A stretch of DNA of 64,000 nucleotides from an uncultured Bacteroidales bacterium (GCA_946408345.1 CAMJRR010000003.1:1-64000); one strand, 5' to 3'; counted from the first letter of the stretch, positions 39,312-49,309 are shown. The notes: generated from the letters alone by a model not told the origin. Numbers and translations are program-made.

Positions 39312-40277
39312 TCATCTTTTCAACTTGCTCAAAGTCGCTAAAGCTACTGGATGATGCTCCAAGTGTTTCATTTGAGACCCAAACAACAATTCAGGCTGAT
39401 ATTCACCTGATTGGAATCTCATAACAAACTCCTTATCCATATCATCAAGGCACATCACCGATTTCACATAATCAGAAACAGCAAGTTCTATCTTTTCCTT
39501 GGGATATGCCCCGGCTTTAATCCGTAACATGGGCAGCAGTTGCGACCTAATCTTGCTAAAACTCATCTGGGTGAGACCACCAACATCCTTGTCCAACCAG
39601 TTTTCGCCGCTGTCATTGCCAATAGTGGAATAGAAAACGGTACACTTTCTCAGCAAGGTCTTTTCTTCATTGCTGGTCATCTGTTCCGATTGCGAAAGAG
39701 AATACAGATCGTACAAGTCCCTCGGCTTTGTCCTTTCAAAGAAAGCCCCCATTTTGCTGCCAAAGACTTCAATATCCCGAAGATGGAATACTTGGATGGT
39801 TTTTTCTTGGTCAAATGGATGACTGATTGTGGATTCCACAGGAGTGAACACATGGCAACGTGCCAAGTAGTTAATGTCGAGTTTGATCTTGTCGCGGCTG
39901 CCTGTTACGGTATCATACAGCAACTCATAAGAACACAGGGAATAACTCTCCCGTTTGCCCAAACTGTAACCTTGTTCAACGCAGTAGGAAGAAAGACTCT
40001 TGTCTAATTGTTGCCTTAATTGTGGCATTTCTTCTTTTGAGCAGTCAATCGCCAAATCCAGGTCCAGATCCACTGAAAGACGTGGCAATCCTGGAATTAG
40101 CACCAAGTTGATAGCCGTACCACCCTTCAGAGCCAGTTTTCCTTTGAAAGCATCCAATTCGCTCAGGTCGTCAAGGATACAACAGAGCCGGATTACTTTT
40201 TCAACATTGGTTGCTGTGAAGCTGTATTCATCGGCTATCGCCGTTATTTGTTTCTTAGTCAATTCAATAGAGTTCAT
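39312..40277 (-). CDS. AbiEii-type nucleotidyltransferase toxin
   Basis: The 321-residue protein has the AbiEii/AbiGii nucleotidyltransferase signature: KGGTAINL (51-58) and RLSVDLDLDL (66-75), whose two acidic residues bind metal and NTP. These toxins add nucleotides to target RNA (tRNA in studied cases) and arrest growth upon infection. The start is 7 bp after the antitoxin stop. The C-terminus is the helical domain common to the family. The pair forms a type IV toxin-antitoxin system. Confidence 0.85.
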   Translation of the reverse strand: MNSIELTKKQITAIADEYSFTATNVEKVIRLCCILDDLSELDAFKGKLALKGGTAINLVLIPGLPRLSVDLDLDLAIDCSKEEMPQLRQQLDKSLSSYCVEQGYSLGKRESYSLCSYELLYDTVTGSRDKIKLDINYLARCHVFTPVESTISHPFDQEKTIQVFHLRDIEVFGSKMGAFFERTKPRDLYDLYSLSQSEQMTSNEEKTLLRKCTVFYSTIGNDSGENWLDKDVGGLTQMSFSKIRSQLLPMLRIKAGAYPKEKIELAVSDYVKSVMCLDDMDKEFVMRFQSGEYQPELLFGSQMKHLEHHPVALATLSKLKR

Positions 40278-40284
40278 ATTCTTC

Positions 40285-40974
40285 TTATTTTATTTGTGGC
40301 ACACATATTTTCCATTTCTTGTCGTAAGTGTCGCAATTCTCATCTGGAGTGAGATAGCTCACGTTATTGCCGATCCTTTCCTTGCAATGCCCAAAGAACG
40401 CATCCGACAACCCAAGTTGTTCTTGATATAGCGAGAGCAGATAGCCTGCACGTTGATAAACACTCTTCGACGAGGCAGCGTCAAGGCACTGTATCATTAC
40501 TGCCTCATCAAGCTGGCCAAGTCCGATCCAATCCAAAGCGTTCATCAGCTCTTCCAAACCACCAGCCAAGTCGATATGCCTAATGCAGTCGATGACGGTC
40601 TGGCTCAAGGATGTGACCCGAATAGGATAATCCTCGTCGGCAAGGTCGATAAGGGGATCAATTAGATAATTGACGGGTTTGTATATATAGGTTTCGTTTA
40701 GATGTTCAAATGTCCGAAAAGGCGTAGCGCTATGGACATACAACCAGTTGAAGGATTGAGTGTGAAGGGCATAATACTCCAAAGCCGAGTGATAGACCAG
40801 GCACCCGTTATCCACCGCATTACAAGCTATCATAAACTTGTCCGTCAGGTATGAAGGCACATATACACCCTTACGAACATGAGAGAGCAATCCCCTTCGC
40901 GTCCTATTGTAAAGACGTGACTTTCGAGTGTTGTAGCACACTTCATCATCCTTTTTCATTAAAGCCTTTTCCAT
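40285..40974 (-). CDS. AbiEi-family antitoxin
   Basis: The 229-residue protein has an N-terminal winged helix with RRGLLSHVRKGVYVPSY, characteristic of AbiEi antitoxins, and a C-terminal alpha/beta domain. The start ATG 40974 is chosen because the -7 element TATCTTTG (40990-40997) overlaps the earlier TTG, giving a leader of ~10 bases. AbiEi represses its own operon and neutralises AbiEii indirectly. It is followed by the toxin gene after 10 bp. Confidence 0.85.
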   Translation of the reverse strand: MEKALMKKDDEVCYNTRKSRLYNRTRRGLLSHVRKGVYVPSYLTDKFMIACNAVDNGCLVYHSALEYYALHTQSFNWLYVHSATPFRTFEHLNETYIYKPVNYLIDPLIDLADEDYPIRVTSLSQTVIDCIRHIDLAGGLEELMNALDWIGLGQLDEAVMIQCLDAASSKSVYQRAGYLLSLYQEQLGLSDAFFGHCKERIGNNVSYLTPDENCDTYDKKWKICVPQIK

Positions 40975-40989
40975 ACTTAAAATTTTTGG

Positions 40990-40997
40990 CAAAGATA
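40990..40997 (-). promoter_or_regulatory. Promoter -7 element of the AbiE operon
   Basis: TATCTTTG on the minus strand, 16 bp before ATG 40974. AbiEi-type autorepression would act here; no inverted repeat was identified at it. Confidence 0.5.
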
Positions 40998-41134
40998 TTA
41001 CTTTTTGATAACATTGAAGTATTTTTTAAGCCTTATTTTTGCAAGTTGATTACAAAATAGTGTCGATAATGGGTCGGTAAGTCCTTTTTTTTACCACTTA
41101 CCGACCTGCTATCGCATATTTTTCTCTTTTTTCA

Positions 41135-42484
41135 TCAGGCTGACTTCAGTAGTTCCAACACCTTAATTAATGTAGCTTCATCAACTCCTTCGAGCTTTTT
41201 AGCAATATCATTCTTGATGTCATTTTGCTTCTCGACCTGGTCCCATTTCGCCAATTCCCTCCTTTGAGTTTCATCTGCCACCTCGATATATGGCTTCATT
41301 GCACTGTATGTGGAATGGCCTGTGCAACTCATCACAACAGTCGGTGGAATCCCAAAAGCGAGAGAGCAACATACAAATGTTCTTCTTGCATCATGACAAC
41401 CGATAATCTCATGGAATTTCTTTACTTCCTCTTTTCTAGTGTTTCCTTGATAGTGGATTAATACGACCTCTCGGTCAAGACCGGCCTTCTTTGCAGCTTC
41501 CTTTAGATACTCATTGATTTTAGCGTTGGCATACACCCGAAACATTTTTCCATCGGGGTAATCCCCTTCATGATATTTATCAATGATTTCCTTGGCGTGG
41601 ATAGTTAACGGAATTGAAAGCTTATCTTGAGTTTTCTTGGTGCAAATCTCAATATGGTCTTCAAACACGTTTGCCTTCTTCAAATTTTCCAAATCACTAT
41701 ATCTTAAAGAGGTGAAAGCCATGAAACAGAACAAGTCCCTGACCAACTCCAAGCATTTCTCATTATCGGCGAATTTAAAATTGTAGAAATCCATTAGTTC
41801 TCTGTGCTTCAAGAAAGTTACGGTTTTCGGCACAATGGTTAGATTAAGTTTATAATCCAAAACTCCTGGCTGCAACTCATATCCTTCGTTATAAAGCCAC
41901 CTAATAAAGGTTTTCAGAAATGAAAACATTTTATCGATAGTGGTATTGCTATAGTCTTTGGCAACATACCAGTTCTTCAACTCACGCATCTTATCCTTGG
42001 TGAGCTTTTCCAGAGTAATTCCAGGGCAACATGCATTAAGATGTTTCCATGTCTGCTCATATTTGTGATGGACTTTTTCTGTCCAATTGTTATCATCACT
42101 TGCCGTTTTCAGAAACTCTTCAAATAATTCGGCAAACGTTTTCTTCAATTTCACCTCTTCCTTTGGCTGTTCCCCACGCACCATTGTTTTCAAGATTTCC
42201 TTCGACGGCATTACAGAATCAATCTCACATTTCTTGAAGGCCTTCTTGATCTGTTCCAAGCCTTCATCAATAGCGTTGGTAATAATTCGAGCACTACAAT
42301 TTTGGTCTGCGAATTTGTGGATTGTACCTGTAGTTGGCCTTTGAGCTTTGCTATCCCATTTATCAGGATCAGCACGATACTCTAATGAAAAAGTGGTTTC
42401 CGTCTTGTTCCAGCGCACACGGATTTTAATGTGCTTGGTTTTGGGGTCAATGAAGACCCTCGTGTTGTACTTAATTTCTATCAT
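41135..42484 (-). CDS. Tyrosine recombinase (island integrase)
   Basis: The 449-residue protein has the tyrosine recombinase catalytic set: R261 in TSLRYSDL, H364-x-x-R367 in CHDARRTF, H390 in CTGHS and Y399 in MKPYIEV. Residues ~110-200 are the SAM-like DNA-binding core-binding domain and the N-terminus (~1-85) an Arm-type region with RVFIDPKTKHIKIRV, common in Bacteroidetes integrases. It lies 218 bp from attR, reading inward, and is the likely enzyme for the ssrA attachment site. No excisionase-like gene is directly adjacent to it, but the DUF3853 gene at 299-622 lies at the other end. Confidence 0.9.
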   Translation of the reverse strand: MIEIKYNTRVFIDPKTKHIKIRVRWNKTETTFSLEYRADPDKWDSKAQRPTTGTIHKFADQNCSARIITNAIDEGLEQIKKAFKKCEIDSVMPSKEILKTMVRGEQPKEEVKLKKTFAELFEEFLKTASDDNNWTEKVHHKYEQTWKHLNACCPGITLEKLTKDKMRELKNWYVAKDYSNTTIDKMFSFLKTFIRWLYNEGYELQPGVLDYKLNLTIVPKTVTFLKHRELMDFYNFKFADNEKCLELVRDLFCFMAFTSLRYSDLENLKKANVFEDHIEICTKKTQDKLSIPLTIHAKEIIDKYHEGDYPDGKMFRVYANAKINEYLKEAAKKAGLDREVVLIHYQGNTRKEEVKKFHEIIGCHDARRTFVCCSLAFGIPPTVVMSCTGHSTYSAMKPYIEVADETQRRELAKWDQVEKQNDIKNDIAKKLEGVDEATLIKVLELLKSA

Positions 42485-42702
42485 TTTTTATTGGTTTGAT
42501 TTCTGTTATTTTTACCGATTATACAGCCAATTTTAGGGGACTGCGCTGCAAAAATAATATGATTAAAACAGGGGCGCAAGTAGTCCCCCGATTCATAAAG
42601 GCATTCAATGGCGCATAATCTTACATGATGCCATTTTTATGACAAACCACTAAATAACAGACATTTAATTATCAAGGAAGATTATGTGCAATCAAGCCTA
42701 AC

Positions 42703-42727
42703 CTCCCTCCATCTCCACTTTTTGGAC
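42703..42727. repeat. attR, 25-bp direct repeat
   Basis: Identical to 31-55. It retains the original 3' end of the tmRNA acceptor and is followed by the original terminator. Confidence 0.85.
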
Positions 42728-42733
42728 TTAAAA

Positions 42734-42757
42734 CCCGCTGAAAATCAGCGGGTTTTT
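42734..42757 (+). terminator. Original ssrA terminator
   Basis: Perfect stem CCCGCTGA (42734-42741)/TCAGCGGG (42745-42752) with AAA loop and TTTTT. It is orphaned from ssrA by the island but preserved next to attR. Confidence 0.75.
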
Positions 42758-42975
42758 GCTTTTTCAAAAGTTTTACTCCAAATATAGTGTTCAGACTGAC
42801 AATCTCATGCAACATCATAAGTGCACGATTCCAAACGAGGCCACTTCCTCGATTATCACGGGCTTATTCTTCACAAACCTGCATCAATAATGGCTGTCTA
42901 ATATGTAAGTTGTTGTATTTCTATGTACAAGGCATTCATGGCTTTCTAGACGGCTTTTTTAAAAGATTATCTAAA

Positions 42976-43012
42976 TGTACTTTATCTTGCAAAAAAGTCG
43001 AGATAAAGTACA
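42976..43012. promoter_or_regulatory. Perfect 12-bp palindrome upstream of the DUF234 ATPase gene
   Basis: TGTACTTTATCT (42976-42987) and AGATAAAGTACA (43001-43012) are exact inverted repeats with a 13-bp spacer. It lies 16 bp before the -33 element of the ATPase promoter, so an operator, or a hairpin with regulatory role, is likely. Confidence 0.6.
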
Positions 43013-43027
43013 AAAAGGTCGCACTTT

Positions 43028-43060
43028 TTTGGCGATGAGTTTATTTTTTCGCTATTTTTG
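43028..43060 (+). promoter_or_regulatory. Promoter of the DUF234 ATPase gene
   Basis: TTTG (43028-43031), a 21-bp spacer, TATTTTTG (43053-43060). Transcription would start near 43067, leaving 5 bases before the first ATG (43072) and 14 before the next (43081). Confidence 0.6.
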
Positions 43061-43071
43061 CAGACAAAAAT

Positions 43072-44517
43072 ATGAGTGATATGAAAAAAACGAAGATAAT
43101 TGCCCGCGAGGCTGAGATGGCGGAATTGAAACGCTGCTATGAATCGGATCGCTCCGAGTTGGTCATCGTGTACGGTCGTCGTCGCGTAGGGAAAACGTTT
43201 CTGGTGGATACTTTCTTTGACAAGAAGTATGACTTCACATACGTGGGAGGACACAAACTCTCCAAAATGAAACAACTTAGAGGGTTTGCAAAGGCGTTAA
43301 AAAAGGCCGCCGGGATGCAGCTTCAGCCGAAGTTTTCGTCTTGGGAAGACGCATTTGATGCGCTGGAGGAATATATCGAGTCGCTGCCGCAAGAGAAGCG
43401 GAAGGTAATCTTCATCGATGAAATGCCTTGGATTGATACGCCGCAGTCGGAGTTTGTGGAAGCATTGGAGTCGTTTTGGAACGGCTGGGGGGCAAGGAGA
43501 TCTGACATTATGCTGATTGCGAGTGGGTCGGCCTCGTCGTGGATGATGGACAAACTGGTGGACAATCCTGGCGGCTTGCACGCACGCATTACAAACAATA
43601 TCTATATCCGTCCGTTCACGCTGAAGGAAACGGAAGAGTACCTGCTGAGCCGGGGCATCCGTTGGAGCCATTACCAGATCCTGCAATTGTATATGTTGAT
43701 AGGTGGCATACCATTCTATCTGAGCCTATTGGATCCAAGCCAGACACTTATCGGCAATATCGACCGTCTTTTCTTCCGCAAGAATGCTGAGCTGAGGACG
43801 GAGTTTGACGAGCTGTACAATGCCGTATTCAACAAGGCGGACAAGTATCTGGAGATCGTGAGTCTCCTGAATAGGAACCACGAAGGCTTGACATATACTG
43901 AAATCCAAGGCGCAACCTCTCTTGATGGAGAACGTCTGACCACAGTGCTGAAGAACTTGGAGCGTTGTGACTTCATCATATCTTTCCAGCAGTACGGGAA
44001 CAAGTCGCGGGGGACTTTGTACAGGCTTGTGGATTTTTATACCCTGTTCTATTACAAGTTTGTGGATGCCATCGACAGCAAGGATGAGCAGTGGTGGACT
44101 CACAATTACAATTCACACAGCGTCGAGTCGTGGCAGGGACATGCTTTTGAGCTGATTTGCTTCACGCACCTAGCCCAAATCCGGCAGCGTCTTGGAATTT
44201 CCGGCATTTCCACGGCGGCATCGTCATGGCGCTATATCCCGTCCAAAAACGAAGAGGGGCAAAAGGCCCAGATTGACCTCGTGATTGAACGGGGCGACCG
44301 AAACATCAACCTTTGCGAAATGAAGTTCAGTGTGGGGCCTTTTGCCATCAAGAAATCATACGCCGATGATGTTCGCAGAAGGATTCAACTCTTCAAAGAG
44401 AAGGAGAAGGTTTCTTACGGATTGATTAGCACTTTCGTCACCACTTTCGGAGTCGCTGATGGAGTAAACAAAGGAGTTGTGGATTCAGAAGTGACGGCGG
44501 AAGATTTATTTGTTTGA
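43072..44517 (+). CDS. AAA-type ATPase with DUF234 domain
   Basis: The 481-residue protein is an archaeal-type STAND/AAA ATPase: Walker A VYGRRRVGKTFLV (~24-36), Walker B VIFIDEMPWID (~112-122), a winged helix (~270-320), and a C-terminal DUF234 PD-(D/E)XK-like region with IDLVIERGD and LCEMKF (D...ExK pattern). These proteins are common in Bacteroidetes; the function is unproven, possibly nucleic-acid cleavage or regulation. The promoter and a 12-bp palindrome lie upstream; ATG 43081 may be the true start. Confidence 0.85.
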   Translation: MSDMKKTKIIAREAEMAELKRCYESDRSELVIVYGRRRVGKTFLVDTFFDKKYDFTYVGGHKLSKMKQLRGFAKALKKAAGMQLQPKFSSWEDAFDALEEYIESLPQEKRKVIFIDEMPWIDTPQSEFVEALESFWNGWGARRSDIMLIASGSASSWMMDKLVDNPGGLHARITNNIYIRPFTLKETEEYLLSRGIRWSHYQILQLYMLIGGIPFYLSLLDPSQTLIGNIDRLFFRKNAELRTEFDELYNAVFNKADKYLEIVSLLNRNHEGLTYTEIQGATSLDGERLTTVLKNLERCDFIISFQQYGNKSRGTLYRLVDFYTLFYYKFVDAIDSKDEQWWTHNYNSHSVESWQGHAFELICFTHLAQIRQRLGISGISTAASSWRYIPSKNEEGQKAQIDLVIERGDRNINLCEMKFSVGPFAIKKSYADDVRRRIQLFKEKEKVSYGLISTFVTTFGVADGVNKGVVDSEVTAEDLFV

Positions 44518-44521
44518 AGAA

Positions 44522-44917
44522 ATGAGATACCAACACACCAATAGACCTGGCTTTTTGCTTGGATGCATCGACTTTTGCACCTTTGGGTTGTTCTTCCTCT
44601 TCTACATGCCTTTTGGCGGGTTGCAGGATGAGTTAGACGAAATCCTTGGAATCAAAACGCAACGATATGGGGTGGCATATCTCTTGGGTATTCCTACAGC
44701 GTTTATTTACACACTTGTATGGATGTCTCGTATCGCAGAGGGGCTGAAAAACAAAGCGATTGAGCTGAAGATAGAAGGTCCATACACTTCTTGGTGGCAC
44801 ATGTTTGGATGGAACACCTTTGGCTTGTTGCTATTCGGTCCCGCGGTGGCTACCTACCGGTTCTTCGATACGCTAAACAAGATAGAGCGCAAATTGAACG
44901 AAAGTGATTCTGAATAA
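44522..44917 (+). CDS. Small membrane protein, DUF4234-like, 131 aa
   Basis: Four hydrophobic stretches: GCIDFCTFGLFFLFYMP (~12-30), AYLLGIPTAFIYTLVWM (~50-70), and FGWNTFGLLLFGPAVATYRFF (~95-118). The family core FCTFGLFFLFY resembles DUF4234, which holds small membrane proteins of unknown function. ATG 44522 is used instead of an upstream TTG. It starts 4 bp after the ATPase stop. Confidence 0.6.
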   Translation: MRYQHTNRPGFLLGCIDFCTFGLFFLFYMPFGGLQDELDEILGIKTQRYGVAYLLGIPTAFIYTLVWMSRIAEGLKNKAIELKIEGPYTSWWHMFGWNTFGLLLFGPAVATYRFFDTLNKIERKLNESDSE

Positions 44918-44932
44918 AAAACGGACAAGAGG

Positions 44933-45538
44933 ATGAAGAAGATTTTGTTCCTTCACGGTTTCTTTGCCAGCGGCCAATGCGTACCAGCCCTGGCATTACG
45001 AGAGGCGTTTGATGGTCTTGCAGAAGTGCTGACTCCCGACTTGCCGAGACATCCGAAAGCAGCCGTCGGGTTCATACGGGAACTAATTGACCGTGAGAAG
45101 CCCGACCTTTTGCTTGGCAACAGCTGTGGATCGTTCTATGCGCAGATGATTGCTCCAACGGTAGGCATTCCGGCCTTGCTTGGGAATCCTCACTTTCAAA
45201 TGACGGAATTCTTGAAAAAGCGCATTGGCAAGCACGAGTACAAATCTCTCCGTAAGGATGGCATCCAGGAGTTCATCATTGATGAAGCCTTGATAGAGGA
45301 GTTTGCCGAGTTGGAGGCCATACAGTTCAGCAACTGCAATCCCGACTACAAGTACCGTATCTGGGGCTTGTTTGGCGAAAGCGACACATTGGCCCACTTT
45401 GAGCCGCTCTTTTTGGAGCATTATAACAGGTCGTTCCACTTTCCCGGCAATCACACACCGACCGCCGATGAAGTCCGCGACTGGTATGTTCCCTTGGCCA
45501 AACAGATGCTGATGGAATACCCTTTGTCAGAAAAGTAA
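44933..45538 (+). CDS. YqiA-type alpha/beta-hydrolase
   Basis: The 201-residue protein belongs to the YqiA/UPF0227 esterase family: FLHGFFASGQ (oxyanion region), GNSCGSFYA (~62-70, nucleophile Ser in GxSxG), GESDT and a late GNHTP with the catalytic His. It hydrolyses short acyl esters in characterised members. The start is 15 bp after the membrane-protein gene, so an operon of three genes (43072-45538) is likely. Confidence 0.85.
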   Translation: MKKILFLHGFFASGQCVPALALREAFDGLAEVLTPDLPRHPKAAVGFIRELIDREKPDLLLGNSCGSFYAQMIAPTVGIPALLGNPHFQMTEFLKKRIGKHEYKSLRKDGIQEFIIDEALIEEFAELEAIQFSNCNPDYKYRIWGLFGESDTLAHFEPLFLEHYNRSFHFPGNHTPTADEVRDWYVPLAKQMLMEYPLSEK

Positions 45539-45566
45539 ACATAGGCATGAAAAATGTTTTATTTTG

Positions 45567-45574
45567 TACTTTTG
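45567..45574 (+). promoter_or_regulatory. Promoter -7 element of the chromosomal esterase-like gene
   Basis: TACTTTTG (45567-45574) fits TAnnTTTG and lies 23 bp before the ATG 45597. Confidence 0.5.
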
Positions 45575-45596
45575 ACCACTGAAAATATAAGTTCTC

Positions 45597-46268
45597 ATGC
45601 TGTCATTTATCAAACAATCTTCAAACAAAATCTGTTATATGATCCTGCCCGAAGGAATCAAGAAGGATTTGCTTGAGGGGCTGAAAGGATTGTCAGAAAA
45701 ACACAGCGTTTCCATTGTCGTGATAGAAGAGGTCAACTGGAACGACGACTTAACACCATGGCCAGCCGAAGGCGTGTTCAAAAAAGCGAAACCATTCGGA
45801 GGACAGGCGGCTGCATTCCTCAACAAGCTGACTAACGAGATAATACCTGAAACAGAAAGAAGTATGGGGATAGAGAATGCCGAAAGAACCCTATTGGGCG
45901 TTTCATTATCGGGATTGTTTGGGGTATGGTCGGCTTTCAATACCGATGCATTCACCAACATTATCAGCATATCTGGGTCACTATGGTATGATGGATTTGT
46001 CGAATGGATGAAGGAGCAATCGCTCTCACCTCGGATCAAAAAGGTTTGTATGTTGTTGGGTGAAAAGGAGAAAAACGCCAAAGAGAAAAGAATGGCGACA
46101 GTGGAAAAGCGAACTCAAGCTGCCGCCAACATTTTAAAAGAGAAAACCCAGGCCTCTGTAACATTCGAGTTAGTTGAAGGGACCCATTTCTCACCGATTA
46201 TGCCTCGGTTGGAACGAGCATTTGAGATAACCGAAGAAACAATTACCCCTACAACACATTACTCATAA
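45597..46268 (+). CDS. Esterase-like alpha/beta-hydrolase, chromosomal copy
   Basis: The 223-residue protein is the close relative of the island gene at 38652-39296 and keeps the elbow GVSLSGLF with a serine at the expected nucleophile position. Other shared blocks are NDDLTPWPAEGVFKKAKPFGG, NIISISGSLWYDGF and EGTHFSPI. It lies about 2.9 kb outside attR, next to the YqiA-type hydrolase and convergent with the rhodanese/MBL gene, whose stop overlaps by 10 bp. The substrate is unknown; Fes/IroE-type relatives cut siderophore or peptide esters. Confidence 0.75.
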   Translation: MLSFIKQSSNKICYMILPEGIKKDLLEGLKGLSEKHSVSIVVIEEVNWNDDLTPWPAEGVFKKAKPFGGQAAAFLNKLTNEIIPETERSMGIENAERTLLGVSLSGLFGVWSAFNTDAFTNIISISGSLWYDGFVEWMKEQSLSPRIKKVCMLLGEKEKNAKEKRMATVEKRTQAAANILKEKTQASVTFELVEGTHFSPIMPRLERAFEITEETITPTTHYS

Positions 46269-47320
46269 TGCCTAATCCTCACCTCTACCCCATCGGCTTC
46301 CAATTGTGATGGGATACCGCTTACATCCGTCTGGCCGTAATGGTAGGGGAACAGCACTTTCGGCTTGAACATCCGTGCGGCGTTGATGAGTTGCTCTGGG
46401 GTCATGGTGTAAGGCTGATTGCAAGGCAGGAAAGCGACGTCAATGTCTTTAATTTCAGCCATTTCAGGGATGTCCTCGGTGTCGGCGGCAATGTAGATTC
46501 TCAGGCCGTCGAGGGTGAGGATGAAGCCGTCGTCCCTTCCTCTGGGGTGGAATTGCAGATGCCCTTCGGTAGTGTTGTAGGCGGGGACGGCCTCAACGGT
46601 GAAGTCGTCGGCTAGTTGGAGAGCATCGCCGTTGGCCATCACGGTGCCGTAGCCAAGCATTTCGGCGCAACGTTGATTCGTAATCAGTTGGGTGTTGTCG
46701 CCCGTCAGCATGTTGATGGCCGTGGTGTCAAAATGGTCGTGGTGCTCGTGGGTGATGAAGATGTAGTCCGCTTGGGGCATGGCGGCGTAGTTGATGGTCT
46801 TCTCCCCTAACTTCGCCACAGGATCAATCTGGATTTCCTTGCCGTCGTATTCGATTCGGATGCTGGCGTGAACCAAGGCGTGGAACTTAACCGCCTTACC
46901 GCTCTTGGTAGTGAAGGCATCGACTTCGTAAGCTTCTTCAGTCATCTCTACTGGCAGCCCCGCGTTTTTCCATGCCGTGATGCCACCCACAAGATTCACG
47001 ACCTTGAAGCCTTCCTTGGCGAGCATTGCGGCGGCATTGGCTGAGCGTTTCCCGCCTCTGCAATACACGGCGATGGTCTTGTCGGCAGGCAGGGTCGATT
47101 TTGCCTTTTCAACAAAGCCATCCTCTTTGACATCGATGTTGAGGGCATTGGTAAGGTGGCCCTCGCCAAACTCCCCAGCGGTTCTCACGTCGAGCAAAAC
47201 GACATCGGGACTTTTGATTCGTTCAGCAAACGCGTTGACTTCTGCATTTTCATAACCTTGTTGGCTGCAGGCGGTGGCCAATCCCAAAAGGGCCAATAAA
47301 TTGGTGAGCATTTTCTTCAT
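46259..47320 (-). CDS. Lipoprotein with rhodanese and metallo-beta-lactamase-fold domains
   Basis: The 353-residue protein begins with a lipoprotein signal, ATAC at ~15-18 as the lipobox, so it is exported. A rhodanese domain follows (~25-130) with active-site CRGGKRS (the catalytic Cys), then a metallo-beta-lactamase-fold domain with THEHHDHFD (the HxHxDH zinc motif) and later GRDDGFIL and FPYHYG. Fusions of sulfurtransferase and MBL hydrolase resemble persulfide dioxygenase-like sulfur metabolism, but here the MBL part is closer to UlaG-type. Start ATG 47320, with signal peptide, is chosen over an earlier frame start. A -7 element (TATTTTTG, 47342-47349) precedes it. Confidence 0.8.
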   Translation of the reverse strand: MKKMLTNLLALLGLATACSQQGYENAEVNAFAERIKSPDVVLLDVRTAGEFGEGHLTNALNIDVKEDGFVEKAKSTLPADKTIAVYCRGGKRSANAAAMLAKEGFKVVNLVGGITAWKNAGLPVEMTEEAYEVDAFTTKSGKAVKFHALVHASIRIEYDGKEIQIDPVAKLGEKTINYAAMPQADYIFITHEHHDHFDTTAINMLTGDNTQLITNQRCAEMLGYGTVMANGDALQLADDFTVEAVPAYNTTEGHLQFHPRGRDDGFILTLDGLRIYIAADTEDIPEMAEIKDIDVAFLPCNQPYTMTPEQLINAARMFKPKVLFPYHYGQTDVSGIPSQLEADGVEVRIRHYE

Positions 47321-47341
47321 GGTGTTTGAATTTGTTTGGCA

Positions 47342-47400
47342 CAAAAATACAACATTTTTCAAACTCACATCCCATCTAACCAAAAATTTCCGTACCTTTG
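47342..47400. promoter_or_regulatory. Divergent promoters of the rhodanese/MBL and guaB genes
   Basis: Minus-strand TATTTTTG (47342-47349), 22 bp before ATG 47320, and plus-strand TACCTTTG (47393-47400), 26 bp before guaB ATG 47426. Both fit TAnnTTTG. Clear -33 elements are not seen. Confidence 0.5.
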
Positions 47401-47419
47401 CAGATTAATTAAAACCTAA

Positions 47420-48898
<1,479 letters not shown>

Positions 48899-48901
48899 GC
48901 C

Positions 48902-49309
48902 ATGAAAGCATCTATATCATTCCCTGAACTGCAGAACATTCTACAAGAGAAGACCGAACAAAATATCGGGTTTGCCTTCGTCGACGACAAGACCGTGAAG
49001 GTCACCTATCCCCTCAATTTGGGCATCATCAAAAAAGACCTCTCCGCCGACCTCACCATCGTCGAAATGGAGGGCAGTAACTTGCTCGTGAAAGTTGACG
49101 CAGGTCGCGGCACCGACACCCTGCTCGGTACAGCACTTAGCCTTCTGAAGAATAAGATTCCAGAGGGCTTGATCGAAAAGCGTTCCGAAGGCATGCTGTT
49201 GCTCCATCTCGGCCAAATCGAACAGGTGAAGACCGTTTTCGACGCCATTCAAGTCAACGACATCCACGTTCTCGATAGCGGATTAGAAGTGGAAGGCGGT
49301 TTGAAATAA
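48902..49309 (+). CDS. Hypothetical protein, 135 aa
   Basis: I recognise no family name; it resembles small Bacteroidetes proteins with an internal hydrophobic helix (GTDTLLGTALSLLKNKIPEGLI, ~70-92). No signal peptide. It starts 3 bp after guaB, so it is co-transcribed, and precedes the parvulin genes. Confidence 0.65.
   Translation: MKASISFPELQNILQEKTEQNIGFAFVDDKTVKVTYPLNLGIIKKDLSADLTIVEMEGSNLLVKVDAGRGTDTLLGTALSLLKNKIPEGLIEKRSEGMLLLHLGQIEQVKTVFDAIQVNDIHVLDSGLEVEGGLK

Larger units (their letters stand above)
31..42727. mobile_element. Genomic island integrated at the 3' end of ssrA
   Basis: A 25-bp identical repeat at both borders, a tyrosine recombinase next to the right border, and the tmRNA gene at the left border define a 42.7-kb integrated element. 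The repeat begins in the tmRNA T-arm and runs into the start of its terminator region. Inside are replication and recombination genes and defence-type cargo, with lower GC than the flanking guaB-pbpC region. No capsid, portal, terminase, type IV secretion or clear relaxase gene is visible. It is therefore better described as a satellite or mobilizable island than as a prophage or conjugative element. The serine recombinase at 27891-28547 could mark a nested older element. Confidence 0.85.

Noticed and set aside
31-42727. Conjugative transposon or prophage
   Set aside because: No tra/VirB genes, clear relaxase, terminase, portal, capsid or tail gene is visible, although I cannot exclude very divergent ones.
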